64,000 nucleotides of DNA from assembly GCA_002270295.1 (NCBI GenBank), contig NISF01000006.1, positions 62,001 to 126,000 on the forward strand, in the 5' to 3' direction. The position numbers were made by a program, and so were the translations under genes. This document shows, in pieces, positions 29,191 through 36,671 of the stretch. Position 1 is the stretch's first letter, and every line of letters starts with the position of its first letter. Source of the DNA: Enterobacter sp. 10-1 (GTDB lineage: Bacteria > Pseudomonadota > Gammaproteobacteria > Enterobacterales > Enterobacteriaceae). Under the pieces are notes generated by a model. That model was not told where the DNA came from, searched no databases, and saw nothing but the letters and a program-made list of their open reading frames with translations.

Positions 29191-29351
29191 TCGGTTTGGT
29201 ACACAGAACCAATAAAGCGGTTTAGTAAAGCAGTCCTCATCTCAAGCGTTATTCCTAAATAATCCTTTTTTCGAGCCTCCTTATCGTTATTAATTAATTT
29301 CTGTGATGCGAACTTTTTCGCCGCAAGGCTTTGAACATTGGGATAATACTT
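29191..29351 (+). promoter_or_regulatory. Cold-shock 5' leader of the csp gene
   Basis: The roughly 160 bases before the csp ATG resemble the E. coli cspA leader from memory: GGTTTGGTACACAGAACC, AATAAAGCGGTTTAGTAAAGC, CAAGCGTTATTC and the late CGCCGCAAGGC hairpin near the start. In cspA this leader folds differently at low temperature and exposes the start site. The exact transcription start is not visible. Confidence 0.6.
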
Positions 29352-29567
29352 ATGTCTGGTAAGATGATTGGTTTAGTAAAATGGTTTAACGAAGGTAAAG
29401 GTTTTGGCTTTATTTCTCCTGTAGACGGCAGCAAAGATGTTTTTGTGCATTTTTCTGCGCTGCAGGGCGATGGCTTTAAAACCCTGTTTGAAGGGCAGAA
29501 GGTCGAGTTTACTATCGAGAGCGGTGCTAAAGGCCCTGCTGCCGGTAATGTCGTTCTGCGCGATTAA
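29352..29567 (+). CDS. CspA-family cold-shock protein
   Basis: This 71-residue single cold-shock domain protein is an RNA/DNA chaperone. RNP1 (KGFGFISP) and RNP2 (VFVHFSAL) are intact. The [10 protein letters not shown] tail resembles CspA/CspB/CspG, the cold-inducible members, more than CspC/E. The ATG at 29352 gives the normal family length. The long conserved leader and the YmcF-like gene downstream suggest a cold-induced locus. Confidence 0.92.
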   Translation: MSGKMIGLVKWFNEGKGFGFISPVDGSKDVFVHFSALQGDGFKTLFEGQKVEFTIESGAKGPAAGNVVLRD

Positions 29568-29656
29568 TTAATTTTGCGTTTTTATGAATCTGCGATAACG
29601 ATGACGGTGTAATCCTGAGTAGTCAGATTGATAAAAAACGCGTGCGGTCATCGTGA

Positions 29657-29677
29657 AGTCGGTAGCGTCTACCGGCT
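29657..29677 (+). terminator. Hairpin downstream of csp
   Basis: AGTCGGTAG and CTACCGGCT form a 9-bp stem (one G-T pair) with a 3-base loop, followed by TTTAAT-like sequence; a possible weak terminator. Confidence 0.45.
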
Positions 29678-30041
29678 TTAATACCTGCGGCAGGTTGGCT
29701 TTTGTCTGGAATTTCAGCAGGCTAAACGTCGTATGGGTGCTGTGGCATGAAGCGTTTTACGGGCTGATGCACTCTAAATCATTACCCCGAGCGACCATGC
29801 ATCGAAGGAGTGACCGCCTCCTGAAGCAGTACATTGTGTAATTTTTTGTATTTCGTATGCCTGCGGGCAAATTAAAAACCAACAACATCCAAAATAATCG
29901 CTGATAAAGTAACATGGTTTTATCTGAAATGGTTTTCAGATTTAGCGTTAAGAAATAATGACAATGATGTCTTTGTTCTACCAACCATTCGAACAGTGAT
30001 TTCCGCTGTCATTGAAGGTCAAGAAGAGCCTTCAGTTAAAT

Positions 30042-30083
30042 ATGGCTAAATGCCCCTGCGGTAGTGAATGTTGTAGCAAATAA
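30042..30083 (+). other. Cys-rich 13-codon open frame before the YmcF-like gene
   Basis: ATG to TAA encodes MAKCPCGSECCSK, four Cys in thirteen residues, ending 12 bp before the next start codon. It could be a leader peptide or chance; no clear ribosome-binding site precedes it. Confidence 0.25.
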
Positions 30084-30095
30084 AAGGCTAACATC

Positions 30096-30284
30096 ATGAC
30101 TGACCACATTCATTTCAGGTGCCCATGCTGCCATGGGTCACAGTACAGAACATCAAACTACGATGTATCTGAAAGCAATCCATTCGGTGCGAAGTGTATC
30201 TTTTGTAAATCCTCGATGATTACATTTGATAATATTGCCCACTATATTTCGGCAAAAGCAGCCGTATCTGGATTACGCAATTAA
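30096..30284 (+). CDS. YmcF/YnfQ-type zinc-ribbon cold-shock microprotein
   Basis: This 62-residue cytoplasmic microprotein has two CxxC pairs, CPCC near residue 9 and CIFC near residue 34, forming a probable zinc ribbon. The core HIHFRCPCCHGSQYRTS and NPFGAKCIFCKSSMITFDN resembles E. coli YmcF and YnfQ, small proteins reported as cold-induced and encoded beside csp genes (recalled, not searched). Here too a csp gene lies upstream, about 530 bp away. AAGG lies 8 bases before the ATG. The molecular role is unknown. Confidence 0.75.
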   Translation: MTDHIHFRCPCCHGSQYRTSNYDVSESNPFGAKCIFCKSSMITFDNIAHYISAKAAVSGLRN

Positions 30285-30288
30285 GCAG

Positions 30289-30310
30289 AAGGCCCCGGAA
30301 GGGGTCTTTT
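30289..30310 (+). terminator. Intrinsic terminator of the YmcF-like gene
   Basis: AAGGCCCC, loop GGAA, GGGGTCTT and a T run form a compact hairpin 5 bases after the stop codon. Confidence 0.8.
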
Positions 30311-30414
30311 AATATCCGTGCGGCGGCGCTGGGTTTGTCCACAGCATCATGAAATCTGCTCGCGAGGCGTTAACGCCCGCGCATTTGATGCGCTTCTGCG
30401 CCATCCGTACATCA

Positions 30415-30446
30415 AGCCCCGGCCATCGCCGGGGCTTTGCTATTTT
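30415..30446 (+). terminator. Orphan terminator-like hairpin
   Basis: AGCCCCGGC and GCCGGGGCT form a 9-bp stem with a short loop, followed by TTGCTATTTT. No annotated gene ends just upstream on the plus strand, so a short RNA or decayed gene is possible. Confidence 0.6.
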
Positions 30447-30630
30447 AGCGATCGGCGTAGGCTGCGCGTAGAGCGTGCGGGTCAACAGAGGCCTGGCGGC
30501 CGGGCTCATAGCAAAACGCTATTAATCATAGTGAATCAGTATTTAATTTCAGAGATGAGATTTTTTATAGTTCCTGGCGCTACTTTTCCTGCAATGACTG
30601 GCAGGCTATTTTAAAAAGGACCCTGGGACT

Positions 30631-31446
30631 ATGGTATTCACTCTAAAAAAATTTGCTGTTTCGCTGGCCGTTGCCGGCTCGCTGCTCCTGACCGCCTGCG
30701 GACCCGCCGGACAGGACCCTAACCATATCAAGGTTGGGATCAGCGCCGGTATTGACCAGCAGGTGTGGTCGGTGGTGCAAAAGGTGGCGAAAGAGAAGTA
30801 CAACCTCGACGTCGAAGTTGTGACCTTTAACGATTTCGTGCTGCCGAACGAGGCGCTCAATAACGGCGATCTGGACATTAACGCTTTTCAGCATAAGCCG
30901 TATCTGGATAAGCAGATTCAGGAGCGCGGCTACAAGCTGGTAGAGGTGGGTACCACCTTTGTTTACCCCATCGCCGCCTATTCAAAGCAGATTACCGCTA
31001 TTGACCAGCTGCCGGACGGCGCGCAGGTTGCCGTACCGAACGATCCGACTAACCTTGGTCGCTCGCTGCTTCTGCTGCAAAAGCAGGGGCTGATTACCCT
31101 TAAAGAGGGCGTTGGTCTCCTGCCGACCGCGTTGGATATCGTCAACAATCCGAAGCACTTAAAAATTGTTGAGATTGAGGCTCCGCAGCTGACGCGGGCG
31201 CTGGACGATCGGCAAATATCTCTCGCGGTTATCAATACGACGTTTTCCAGCCAGATCGGACTATCGCCGAGCCGTAACGGGCTATTCGTCGAAGATAAGA
31301 ACTCGCCGTACGTCAATATTTTTGCCAGCCGCGTCGATAATAAAGATAGCGATAAGGTAAAAAATTTGGTGAAAGCGTATCAGACCGATGAGGTGGCCGC
31401 GGCGGCGGCGGAACTGTATAAAGGCGATGCGGTTAAGGGCTGGTAA
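30631..31446 (+). CDS. NlpA/MetQ-family substrate-binding lipoprotein
   Basis: This 271-residue lipoprotein has a signal peptide ending in LLLTAC (lipobox Cys near residue 23) and a MetQ-family periplasmic binding domain, with FQHKPYLDKQ, VAVPNDPTNLGRSLLLLQKQ and a C-terminal KGDAVKGW. It resembles E. coli NlpA, an inner-membrane-anchored paralogue of the methionine-binding MetQ. No MetN or MetI genes are adjacent, so it probably works with the MetNI transporter encoded elsewhere or binds another small ligand. A perfect hairpin follows the stop. Confidence 0.88.
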   Translation: MVFTLKKFAVSLAVAGSLLLTACGPAGQDPNHIKVGISAGIDQQVWSVVQKVAKEKYNLDVEVVTFNDFVLPNEALNNGDLDINAFQHKPYLDKQIQERGYKLVEVGTTFVYPIAAYSKQITAIDQLPDGAQVAVPNDPTNLGRSLLLLQKQGLITLKEGVGLLPTALDIVNNPKHLKIVEIEAPQLTRALDDRQISLAVINTTFSSQIGLSPSRNGLFVEDKNSPYVNIFASRVDNKDSDKVKNLVKAYQTDEVAAAAAELYKGDAVKGW

Positions 31447-31455
31447 TCTCTCTTT

Positions 31456-31482
31456 CGATATCAGGGCGAGGCCCTGATATCG
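31456..31482. terminator. Bidirectional terminator between the NlpA-like and GNAT genes
   Basis: CGATATCAGGGC, loop GAG, GCCCTGATATCG: a perfect 12-bp inverted repeat between two convergent stop codons. Confidence 0.8.
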
Positions 31483-31490
31483 AATATCGC

Positions 31491-31937
31491 CTATTTGTTC
31501 AGCATTTTATTGTAGACAAAAAAGTCCGTATCTCGCACAAAGCCGTTGCGCTCGTACAGCCCCTGCGCCGGGACGTTGTCGGTCGCGGTGCTGAGCATGA
31601 TAAATGCGGAATCTGTTTCCGCAGCCAGCTGCTCGGCGCGCTCAATCAGCTTCTGCGCGACGCCATGTTTACGCGATTTGGCATCGACGAAGAGATCGTA
31701 AAGCAGCCAGATCCTTTTCATTTCTAATGAGCAGAACAGGGGATAGAGCTGCGCGAAGCCGACGGGCTGGCCGTCAATTTCCGCGAAAAAGATAACCGAT
31801 TCATTAAGCTCTAAACGTTTGAGAATAAAGTCACGGGCCTGAGCCGGCTGCGCCTCAACCTGATAAAAATGACGATAGCCTAGATACAGCGGCAAAATTT
31901 TATCGACGTCCTGGGGCTGAGCTTGAAATATGTTCAT
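31491..31937 (-). CDS. GNAT-family N-acetyltransferase
   Basis: This 148-residue single GNAT domain protein has the acetyl-CoA binding loop in SRKHGVAQKLIERAEQLA (about residues 90-107) and the C-terminal GLYERNGFVRDTDFFVYNK typical of small-molecule acetyltransferases. The substrate is unknown. The start at 31937 has GAGG six bases upstream. It is convergent with the NlpA-like gene, from which the shared hairpin separates it. Confidence 0.85.
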   Translation of the reverse strand: MNIFQAQPQDVDKILPLYLGYRHFYQVEAQPAQARDFILKRLELNESVIFFAEIDGQPVGFAQLYPLFCSLEMKRIWLLYDLFVDAKSRKHGVAQKLIERAEQLAAETDSAFIMLSTATDNVPAQGLYERNGFVRDTDFFVYNKMLNK

Positions 31938-32218
31938 TACGTACCTCACACTAAAAGTAAGATAATTGTATTACAACCAGGCTTCGGGTAAATACCTGAG
32001 GAACGCCTTCAGGCCGCTGTACGTCGAGGTTGCCGCGCGCGTGGCGTCTTATTTCCGTCCGTCCGCCGTGCGAATTGCCTGAGGGGCGGAAATAATGCGG
32101 GGGAATAACGATCGAAGTCATATCGTAGCCAAAAAATAGCCGCTTATTGTTCGACGTTGCTAATTTTCTGGCCGATCTGCCGGCCGGCGGCGGGGCGCCA
32201 GCCGGCCTTTTGGCTGAT
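31938..32218. other. Intergenic region GNAT/yedF
   Basis: 281 bp without a convincing gene. The half nearest yedF holds a GC-rich hairpin (32182-32207) that may end yedEF transcription; the half nearest the GNAT gene should hold its promoter. Confidence 0.4.
32182..32207 (-). terminator. Hairpin downstream of yedF
   Basis: GGCCGGC and GCCGGCC form a 7-bp stem with a 12-base loop 12 bp past the yedF stop; no strong T tract on the minus strand. Confidence 0.4.
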
Positions 32219-32452
32219 CTATTTCTGAATCAGGTAGCGGATTGTGGGCCCGTCCTGCTGAATATCCAGAACGGTATAGCCGTAGTTTTTTGCATCGTGC
32301 GGAATGTTGTTGATCGACTGCGGGCAATCGCTGACCACTTCGAGAATTTCCCCTTTCTTTAACGACGGCATCGCTTCAAGCGTCGCGACGGCAGGATAGG
32401 GGCAGGGCTCGCCGACCATATCGAGGCGGTAATCAGGAACGATAGTTTTCAT
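32219..32452 (-). CDS. yedF: TusA-like sulfur-carrier family protein YedF
   Basis: This 77-residue TusA/SirA-fold protein has the conserved CPYP motif near residue 17 (DMVGEPCPYPAVATLEAM), whose Cys is the proposed sulfur- or selenium-carrying residue. It is almost identical to E. coli YedF. It overlaps yedE by four bases (ATGA), so the two are translationally coupled. The pair is often linked to selenium or sulfur trafficking by genomic context; direct function is not proven. Confidence 0.93.
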   Translation of the reverse strand: MKTIVPDYRLDMVGEPCPYPAVATLEAMPSLKKGEILEVVSDCPQSINNIPHDAKNYGYTVLDIQQDGPTIRYLIQK

Positions 32453-33660
32453 GCGGTTTCCTTAGCGCCGGCAAGGGCAGCGGATTTTTGACGGAAAAAG
32501 CGTTTCTCCCAGGCAATGACCAGCATCAGGGCGATAAACAGCAGGAGATAGGTTACCAGCAGGCCGCCGAAAGGACCGAAGGTGCTCAGCAGATTGACCT
32601 TATCCCAGCTGGTGGCCAGCGCCGGCGACAGGTCGTCCCAGAAGTAGGCCAGAATGGTTGAGCCGATAACGTTGCCCAGGCCGACCCACCAGTAGTGAAC
32701 CTGGCCTTCAACGGCGCGATACATCCAGCCGGTTTCACAGCCTCCGGCGAGAACAATCCCAAAACCGAACAGCAGACCGCCGATGACCGCATTAGGGCCG
32801 GCCCACATAATTTTCGGCTCCATCCCGAGCTGCACGTAGCTAAAGATGCCTATTGCGCTGGCGGCCATACCGAAAATAATGGCTTTGGCCATATAGGTCC
32901 GGCCGGTTATCCACATATCGCGAAACGCCGAGGTAAAGCAGATCTGCGCCCGTTCGATCAGCAGGCCGAAACCGACGCCAAACAGCATGGCCAGGCCCAG
33001 CTTCGGCCGGTCGACCGCGGTCAGCAGTCCCCAGGCAATCATGGCGAAAAAGACCAGCATCCCGAGACGAAAACGGCGCCGTGCCTGCTGAGGTTTTTGG
33101 GTTAACGGCGAGGCCGCGGAGACTTTCTGCATCTTCACCGCGATACGAAAAACCGGCAGCAGGGTAAAGCGGGCGCCAAACCAGGTCCCAATCGCGGTGG
33201 CGATGGCGAAAAACCAGGCGTGCAGCGAGAACTGTGGGATCCCGGTGAAAAATGCCGCCAGGTTACAGCCCATCGCCAGGCGGGCGCCAAATCCGGCAAT
33301 AATACCGCCAGCGACGGCCTGGATAATGCGGATTCGGCTACGCGGCATACGCAGCTTAACGTTATTAGCCCAGAGCGCGGCGGCAAAACAGCCGCCAAAC
33401 ATGCCAATAATCATCATTCCATCAATGCGGGTTAACGGCGTCCCGTCGAGGTGAATGAGCTTATAGTAGCCCCACTGCTCGCTATGTACGCCGGCAAGCT
33501 GCAGTAATTGCCCGCCCCAGCGGGTAAATTCGCCGGTAACGGCCCAAAAGGTGCCGGTAATACCAAAGTAGTAAGTAGAAAGAATACCTGCGGCAATAAC
33601 CGCCGGGGCGGGAGCCCAGAATTTAATCAGGTAGGTTTGTTTAAATTGTTGCCATGTCAT
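32449..33660 (-). CDS. yedE: YeeE/YedE-family sulfur/selenium transporter YedE
   Basis: This 403-residue integral membrane protein of the YeeE/YedE (COG2391) family has about ten helices and two halves with conserved Gly/Cys loops (FGARLAMGCNLAAFFTG and GGCETGWMYRA); YeeE paralogues import thiosulfate through such Cys residues. It starts at MTWQQFKQTYLIKFW, the E. coli YedE start. It forms an operon with yedF. In E. coli yedEF sits elsewhere (near fliC), so its place here marks a rearrangement. Confidence 0.92.
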   Translation of the reverse strand: MTWQQFKQTYLIKFWAPAPAVIAAGILSTYYFGITGTFWAVTGEFTRWGGQLLQLAGVHSEQWGYYKLIHLDGTPLTRIDGMMIIGMFGGCFAAALWANNVKLRMPRSRIRIIQAVAGGIIAGFGARLAMGCNLAAFFTGIPQFSLHAWFFAIATAIGTWFGARFTLLPVFRIAVKMQKVSAASPLTQKPQQARRRFRLGMLVFFAMIAWGLLTAVDRPKLGLAMLFGVGFGLLIERAQICFTSAFRDMWITGRTYMAKAIIFGMAASAIGIFSYVQLGMEPKIMWAGPNAVIGGLLFGFGIVLAGGCETGWMYRAVEGQVHYWWVGLGNVIGSTILAYFWDDLSPALATSWDKVNLLSTFGPFGGLLVTYLLLFIALMLVIAWEKRFFRQKSAALAGAKETA

Positions 33661-33924
33661 AGAGCTGCCTCTGAACTCAGAAGGTAAATCACCCCTGGCG
33701 GGGTTTAAGGGGAGGGAATAATACGCTGACCGGCATGACAAAACGCTCGACGGGATCAAAAGGAATATTTTTCCTGCGCGGAATTAGCGCCCGGTTGATA
33801 AAGCGAATATGTCAGCCAGGTTACTGTTTTATGAACAAATCATTAACCTTGCCAAGGTGGATAAAATAGCGAAAGATGACCGCGTTCGGGCCTGAATACT
33901 GCTCAATGAGATCCTGAGGGATAT

Positions 33925-34953
33925 ATGAGTCAAGACGTTACGTTAAAAATGTTAAAGCCCGATTTTGATATGGAAGTGTCCGGGTTGGTTTATGGCTATC
34001 TGTTCCGCGAAGGCAATGCGCCGCGGCAAATATCCTCGAATGAGGTCTGCGCCCAATATCATGAGCTGGTCGGAGGAAATGATTTCGTCTGGCTGCATCT
34101 CAACCTGAATCATGCCACTGCCGAAAAATGGCTGATGGCGCATTTTCCCGTCGATGACTTCTTCTTTGAGGAAATTCGCGATGGTTCCCACACTACGCGC
34201 ATCGAACGTCAGGGCGATAACCTGTTTGCCGTCCTCAACGATGTGCTGTTTAACCCCAAAGAGACCACCTCTGAAACATCAACGCTGTGGCTGTATTGCA
34301 GCCAGAAGCTGGTGGTGACGGCGCGCTATAAACCGCTGCGCTTTATTGAATGGATGCTGCCGCGGCTGGCAACGCTAAAGGTGAACTCCTCTACCGAGCT
34401 GCTGGCCTTTTTGCTGGAAGAGCAGGAAGAGGTGCTGGAACAGGTCGTCAGGCAGGCAAGCCGCCACGTCGATGCTATTGAGGAGCGCCTGTTAAGTAAC
34501 CACGTTCAGCGCAACCGTGCCGATCTGGCGCGCCTGCGGCGCATGCTGCTGCGCTTTCAGCGCCTGCTGGCGCCGGAACCGGCGGCGATGTTCCGTCTGC
34601 TGAATCGGCCCCCGGCATGGATCGACCGCGCGGTAGTTCAGGAGTTTCGCCAGTTCACGGAGGAGTTTACGGTGGTGCTGAATGATTTGTCCGGCCTGAT
34701 TGAGCGTATTAGCCTGCTCCAGGAAGAGATTAGCGCCAGGCAAATGGAGCAAAGCAACCGCACGCTGTATACCCTGACGGTGATTACCGTCCTGGCGCTG
34801 CCGATTAACATTGTGGCCGGTTTCTTCGGCATGAACGTCGGCGGGATCCCGCTGTCGACCAACCATCATGGCTTCATTTTACTGGTGCTCATTGTCGGCG
34901 TCTTTACGATCGGCGCCGGCTATCTGGCCTTTCGGCGGCGGGACGATCTTTAG
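33925..34953 (+). CDS. CorA/ZntB-family divalent metal transporter
   Basis: This 342-residue protein has a cytoplasmic alpha/beta N-domain, a long helical stalk (about residues 150-275) and two C-terminal membrane helices with the family signature GMN (FFGMNVGGIP). It is a CorA-superfamily channel that forms pentamers for Mg2+, Zn2+, Ni2+ or Co2+ transport. The sequence differs substantially from E. coli ZntB, which has GVN in that place, so I do not use that symbol. It is divergent from yedE and appears monocistronic. Confidence 0.87.
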   Translation: MSQDVTLKMLKPDFDMEVSGLVYGYLFREGNAPRQISSNEVCAQYHELVGGNDFVWLHLNLNHATAEKWLMAHFPVDDFFFEEIRDGSHTTRIERQGDNLFAVLNDVLFNPKETTSETSTLWLYCSQKLVVTARYKPLRFIEWMLPRLATLKVNSSTELLAFLLEEQEEVLEQVVRQASRHVDAIEERLLSNHVQRNRADLARLRRMLLRFQRLLAPEPAAMFRLLNRPPAWIDRAVVQEFRQFTEEFTVVLNDLSGLIERISLLQEEISARQMEQSNRTLYTLTVITVLALPINIVAGFFGMNVGGIPLSTNHHGFILLVLIVGVFTIGAGYLAFRRRDDL

Positions 34954-35001
34954 GCGCCAGCTATGATTTTCGGTAGAAGACCGCGGCGCCAGCTTGCGCT
35001 A

Positions 35002-35028
35002 CCTTATTGAGAGGAATTATCAATAAGG
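35002..35028 (+). promoter_or_regulatory. Hairpin sequestering the ribosome-binding site of the TonB-domain lipoprotein gene
   Basis: CCTTATTGA and TCAATAAGG form a perfect 9-bp stem around GAGGAATTA. The right arm contains the first four bases of the AAGGAG ribosome-binding site (35025-35030) of the gene starting at 35038. In mRNA the stem would hide the site. Confidence 0.55.
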
Positions 35029-35037
35029 AGTTATGGG

Positions 35038-35397
35038 ATGACGAGACTAAGCGCAATGCTGGCTCCGGGCCTGCTGCTGTTGCTGCTGTCGGGCTGCGCC
35101 TCCGACGGCGTAAAAAAACCGTTACCGCAGCCGAAGCCGCTGAAAAGGAGCCAGCCTGCCTATCCGATCGTGGCTCGCGCCAACCATCTGACGGGCTACG
35201 TTCAGGTTGTCTATGATGTCAACGCGCAGGGCAAAGTTGCGGAGCTGCGGATTATGGATTCACAGCCCCGTTATCTGTTTGACGAGGCGGTGGTGAGGGC
35301 GATGGTGCAGTGGGAGTTTGAGAAGAATAAACCGTACAAGGATCTGGAGATGCGCTTTAACTTCCGCCTCGCGCAGCTCAACCCGCCCGGCCAGTGA
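35038..35397 (+). CDS. TonB C-terminal domain lipoprotein
   Basis: This 119-residue protein has a signal peptide ending in the lipobox LSGC (Cys near residue 20), a short Pro/Lys-rich linker and then a TonB C-terminal domain (YPIVARANHLTGYVQVVYDV, then FDEAVVRAMVQWEFEK). It lacks the membrane anchor and long Pro-rich spacer of true TonB. It is most likely an envelope lipoprotein of the energy-transducer-like family with unknown partner. AAGGAG precedes the ATG by 7 bases but lies in a hairpin. Confidence 0.8.
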   Translation: MTRLSAMLAPGLLLLLLSGCASDGVKKPLPQPKPLKRSQPAYPIVARANHLTGYVQVVYDVNAQGKVAELRIMDSQPRYLFDEAVVRAMVQWEFEKNKPYKDLEMRFNFRLAQLNPPGQ

Positions 35398-35449
35398 AAG
35401 CGCGTCGATGAGCGTTACGCAGCGGCCCCGCGTAACGCCTCGCGAAGTC

Positions 35450-36622
35450 CTACGTCAGCGAACGCAGGGCGGCAATCAGCCCCTGAACCCCTCTCTCAAG
35501 CTTTACCCGCGGACACCCGGCGTTGAGGCGCACAAACCCCGCGCCTTCTTCGCCGTAGGTCGAGCCCGGCATGATGGCAATCTTTTGCTCGTGGATTAAC
35601 GCGTGCTGCAGGGCGCTATCGTCAACCTTGAGCGCCCGCAGGTCAATCCACGCAAGATAGGTCGCTTCCGGCGGACGCCAGTTCAGCTGCGGGAAAGCCT
35701 GATTCAGCTCCCGGGCGATATAGCGCAGGTTTTCCTGCAGATAGTCCCGCAGGGCGTCCAGCCAGCCGGCGCCTTCGCGATAGGCGGCAATATGGGCAAC
35801 CAGCGCCGGTACGCTGGGTGAGGAGAGGCCATCTCGTGATTTCAGCGCGCTGAGGTAGCCATCGCGGGCGGCTGCGTCGTCAATCAGGCCATAGGCGCCG
35901 GTTAGCGCCGGAATATTGAAGCTTTTCGACGCGGAGGTGAACAGCGCCCACGGGCTGCGGGCGACGTCGCACCACGGCGTATGTCGGTGGTTTTCCCACG
36001 CCATATCCATATGAATCTCATCGCTGATAACCTTGACGCCGTGCTTTTCGCACAGCCGGGCCATCGTTGCCAGCTCATCGCGGCTCCAGACCTTTCCGGT
36101 CGGATTATGCGGGCTGCAGAGCAGCAGGATTTTATTGCGCGGCTCGGCCAGCGCCCGCTCCAGCTGAGCCATATCGCTGCGCCACTGGCTATCGCGAACG
36201 ACGAGCGGAACCGGAACCAGCCGCCGCTGGTTGCCGGCAATGGTCTTATAGAAAGCATCGTAGGCCGGGGTATGTACCACGACGCCGTCGCCCGCATCGG
36301 ACCACTGGCGAATGGTTTCCGCCACCATGTAAATCACCGATGGCCCGTAGACGATAGTATCGCGATCGATGGGGCTCTGAAATCGACTGGAGAACCAGTG
36401 GCTAACGGCGCCGAGAAACTCATCGTTTTTCCAGCGGCTGTAGCCCAGCACGCCGTGGGCCAGACGCTGGCTGATGGCATCAAGAATGCAGGGCGCGGCG
36501 GCAAAATCCATGTCGGAGATGGTGAAGGGCAGCAGCTCGGCGGTGCCGAAGCGGTCGGCGACGTAATCCCACTGCGTACACCAGGTACCGTGGCGATCGA
36601 CGGGCGTTGAGAAATCAAACAT
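35450..36622 (-). CDS. malY: PLP-dependent cystathionine beta-lyase / maltose regulon modulator MalY
   Basis: This 390-residue fold-type I PLP enzyme has the PLP Lys in SASKSFNIPALTGAYG (about residue 233) and the C-terminal PGSTYGEEGAGFVRLN. In E. coli MalY cleaves cystathionine and, as a protein, binds and inhibits the activator MalT. It is the second gene of malXY and is presumably repressed by MalI. A GC-rich hairpin lies in the malX-malY gap. Confidence 0.95.
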   Translation of the reverse strand: MFDFSTPVDRHGTWCTQWDYVADRFGTAELLPFTISDMDFAAAPCILDAISQRLAHGVLGYSRWKNDEFLGAVSHWFSSRFQSPIDRDTIVYGPSVIYMVAETIRQWSDAGDGVVVHTPAYDAFYKTIAGNQRRLVPVPLVVRDSQWRSDMAQLERALAEPRNKILLLCSPHNPTGKVWSRDELATMARLCEKHGVKVISDEIHMDMAWENHRHTPWCDVARSPWALFTSASKSFNIPALTGAYGLIDDAAARDGYLSALKSRDGLSSPSVPALVAHIAAYREGAGWLDALRDYLQENLRYIARELNQAFPQLNWRPPEATYLAWIDLRALKVDDSALQHALIHEQKIAIMPGSTYGEEGAGFVRLNAGCPRVKLERGVQGLIAALRSLT

Positions 36623-36642
36623 CGGAACTCCCTTTATCTGAA

Positions 36643-36663
36643 CCCCCTCCGGGCGGGAGGGGG
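36643..36663 (-). other. GC-rich hairpin between malX and malY
   Basis: CCCCCTCC and GGAGGGGG form an 8-bp stem in the 49-bp intergenic gap of malXY; it may protect mRNA ends or reduce malY read-through. Confidence 0.45.
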
Positions 36664-36671
36664 CGCGGCGT

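Larger units (their letters stand above)
29568..30095. other. Intergenic region csp/ymcF-like gene
   Basis: This 528-bp AT-rich gap begins with a 9-bp hairpin after csp (29657-29677). A 62-codon open frame at 29653-29841 has no recognisable features. The last 130 bp carry short open frames including a Cys-rich 13-codon one just before the YmcF-like gene. Part may be the leader of that gene. Confidence 0.4.
30285..30630. other. Intergenic region with two terminator-like hairpins
   Basis: This 346-bp region holds the YmcF-like terminator, a second orphan terminator-like hairpin at 30415-30436, and an AT-rich promoter segment before the NlpA-like gene. A 31-codon minus-strand frame (30309-30404), ending in WTNPAPPHGY, is of unknown status. 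Confidence 0.4.

Noticed and set aside
29653-29841. 62-codon open frame downstream of csp
   Set aside because: It begins on the csp hairpin, lacks a good ribosome-binding site and shows no recognisable features.
29964-30083. Possible selenoprotein (TGA in frame before a Cys-rich end)
   Set aside because: No evidence of a SECIS-like hairpin directly after the TGA; a single stop in a 40-codon frame is easily chance.
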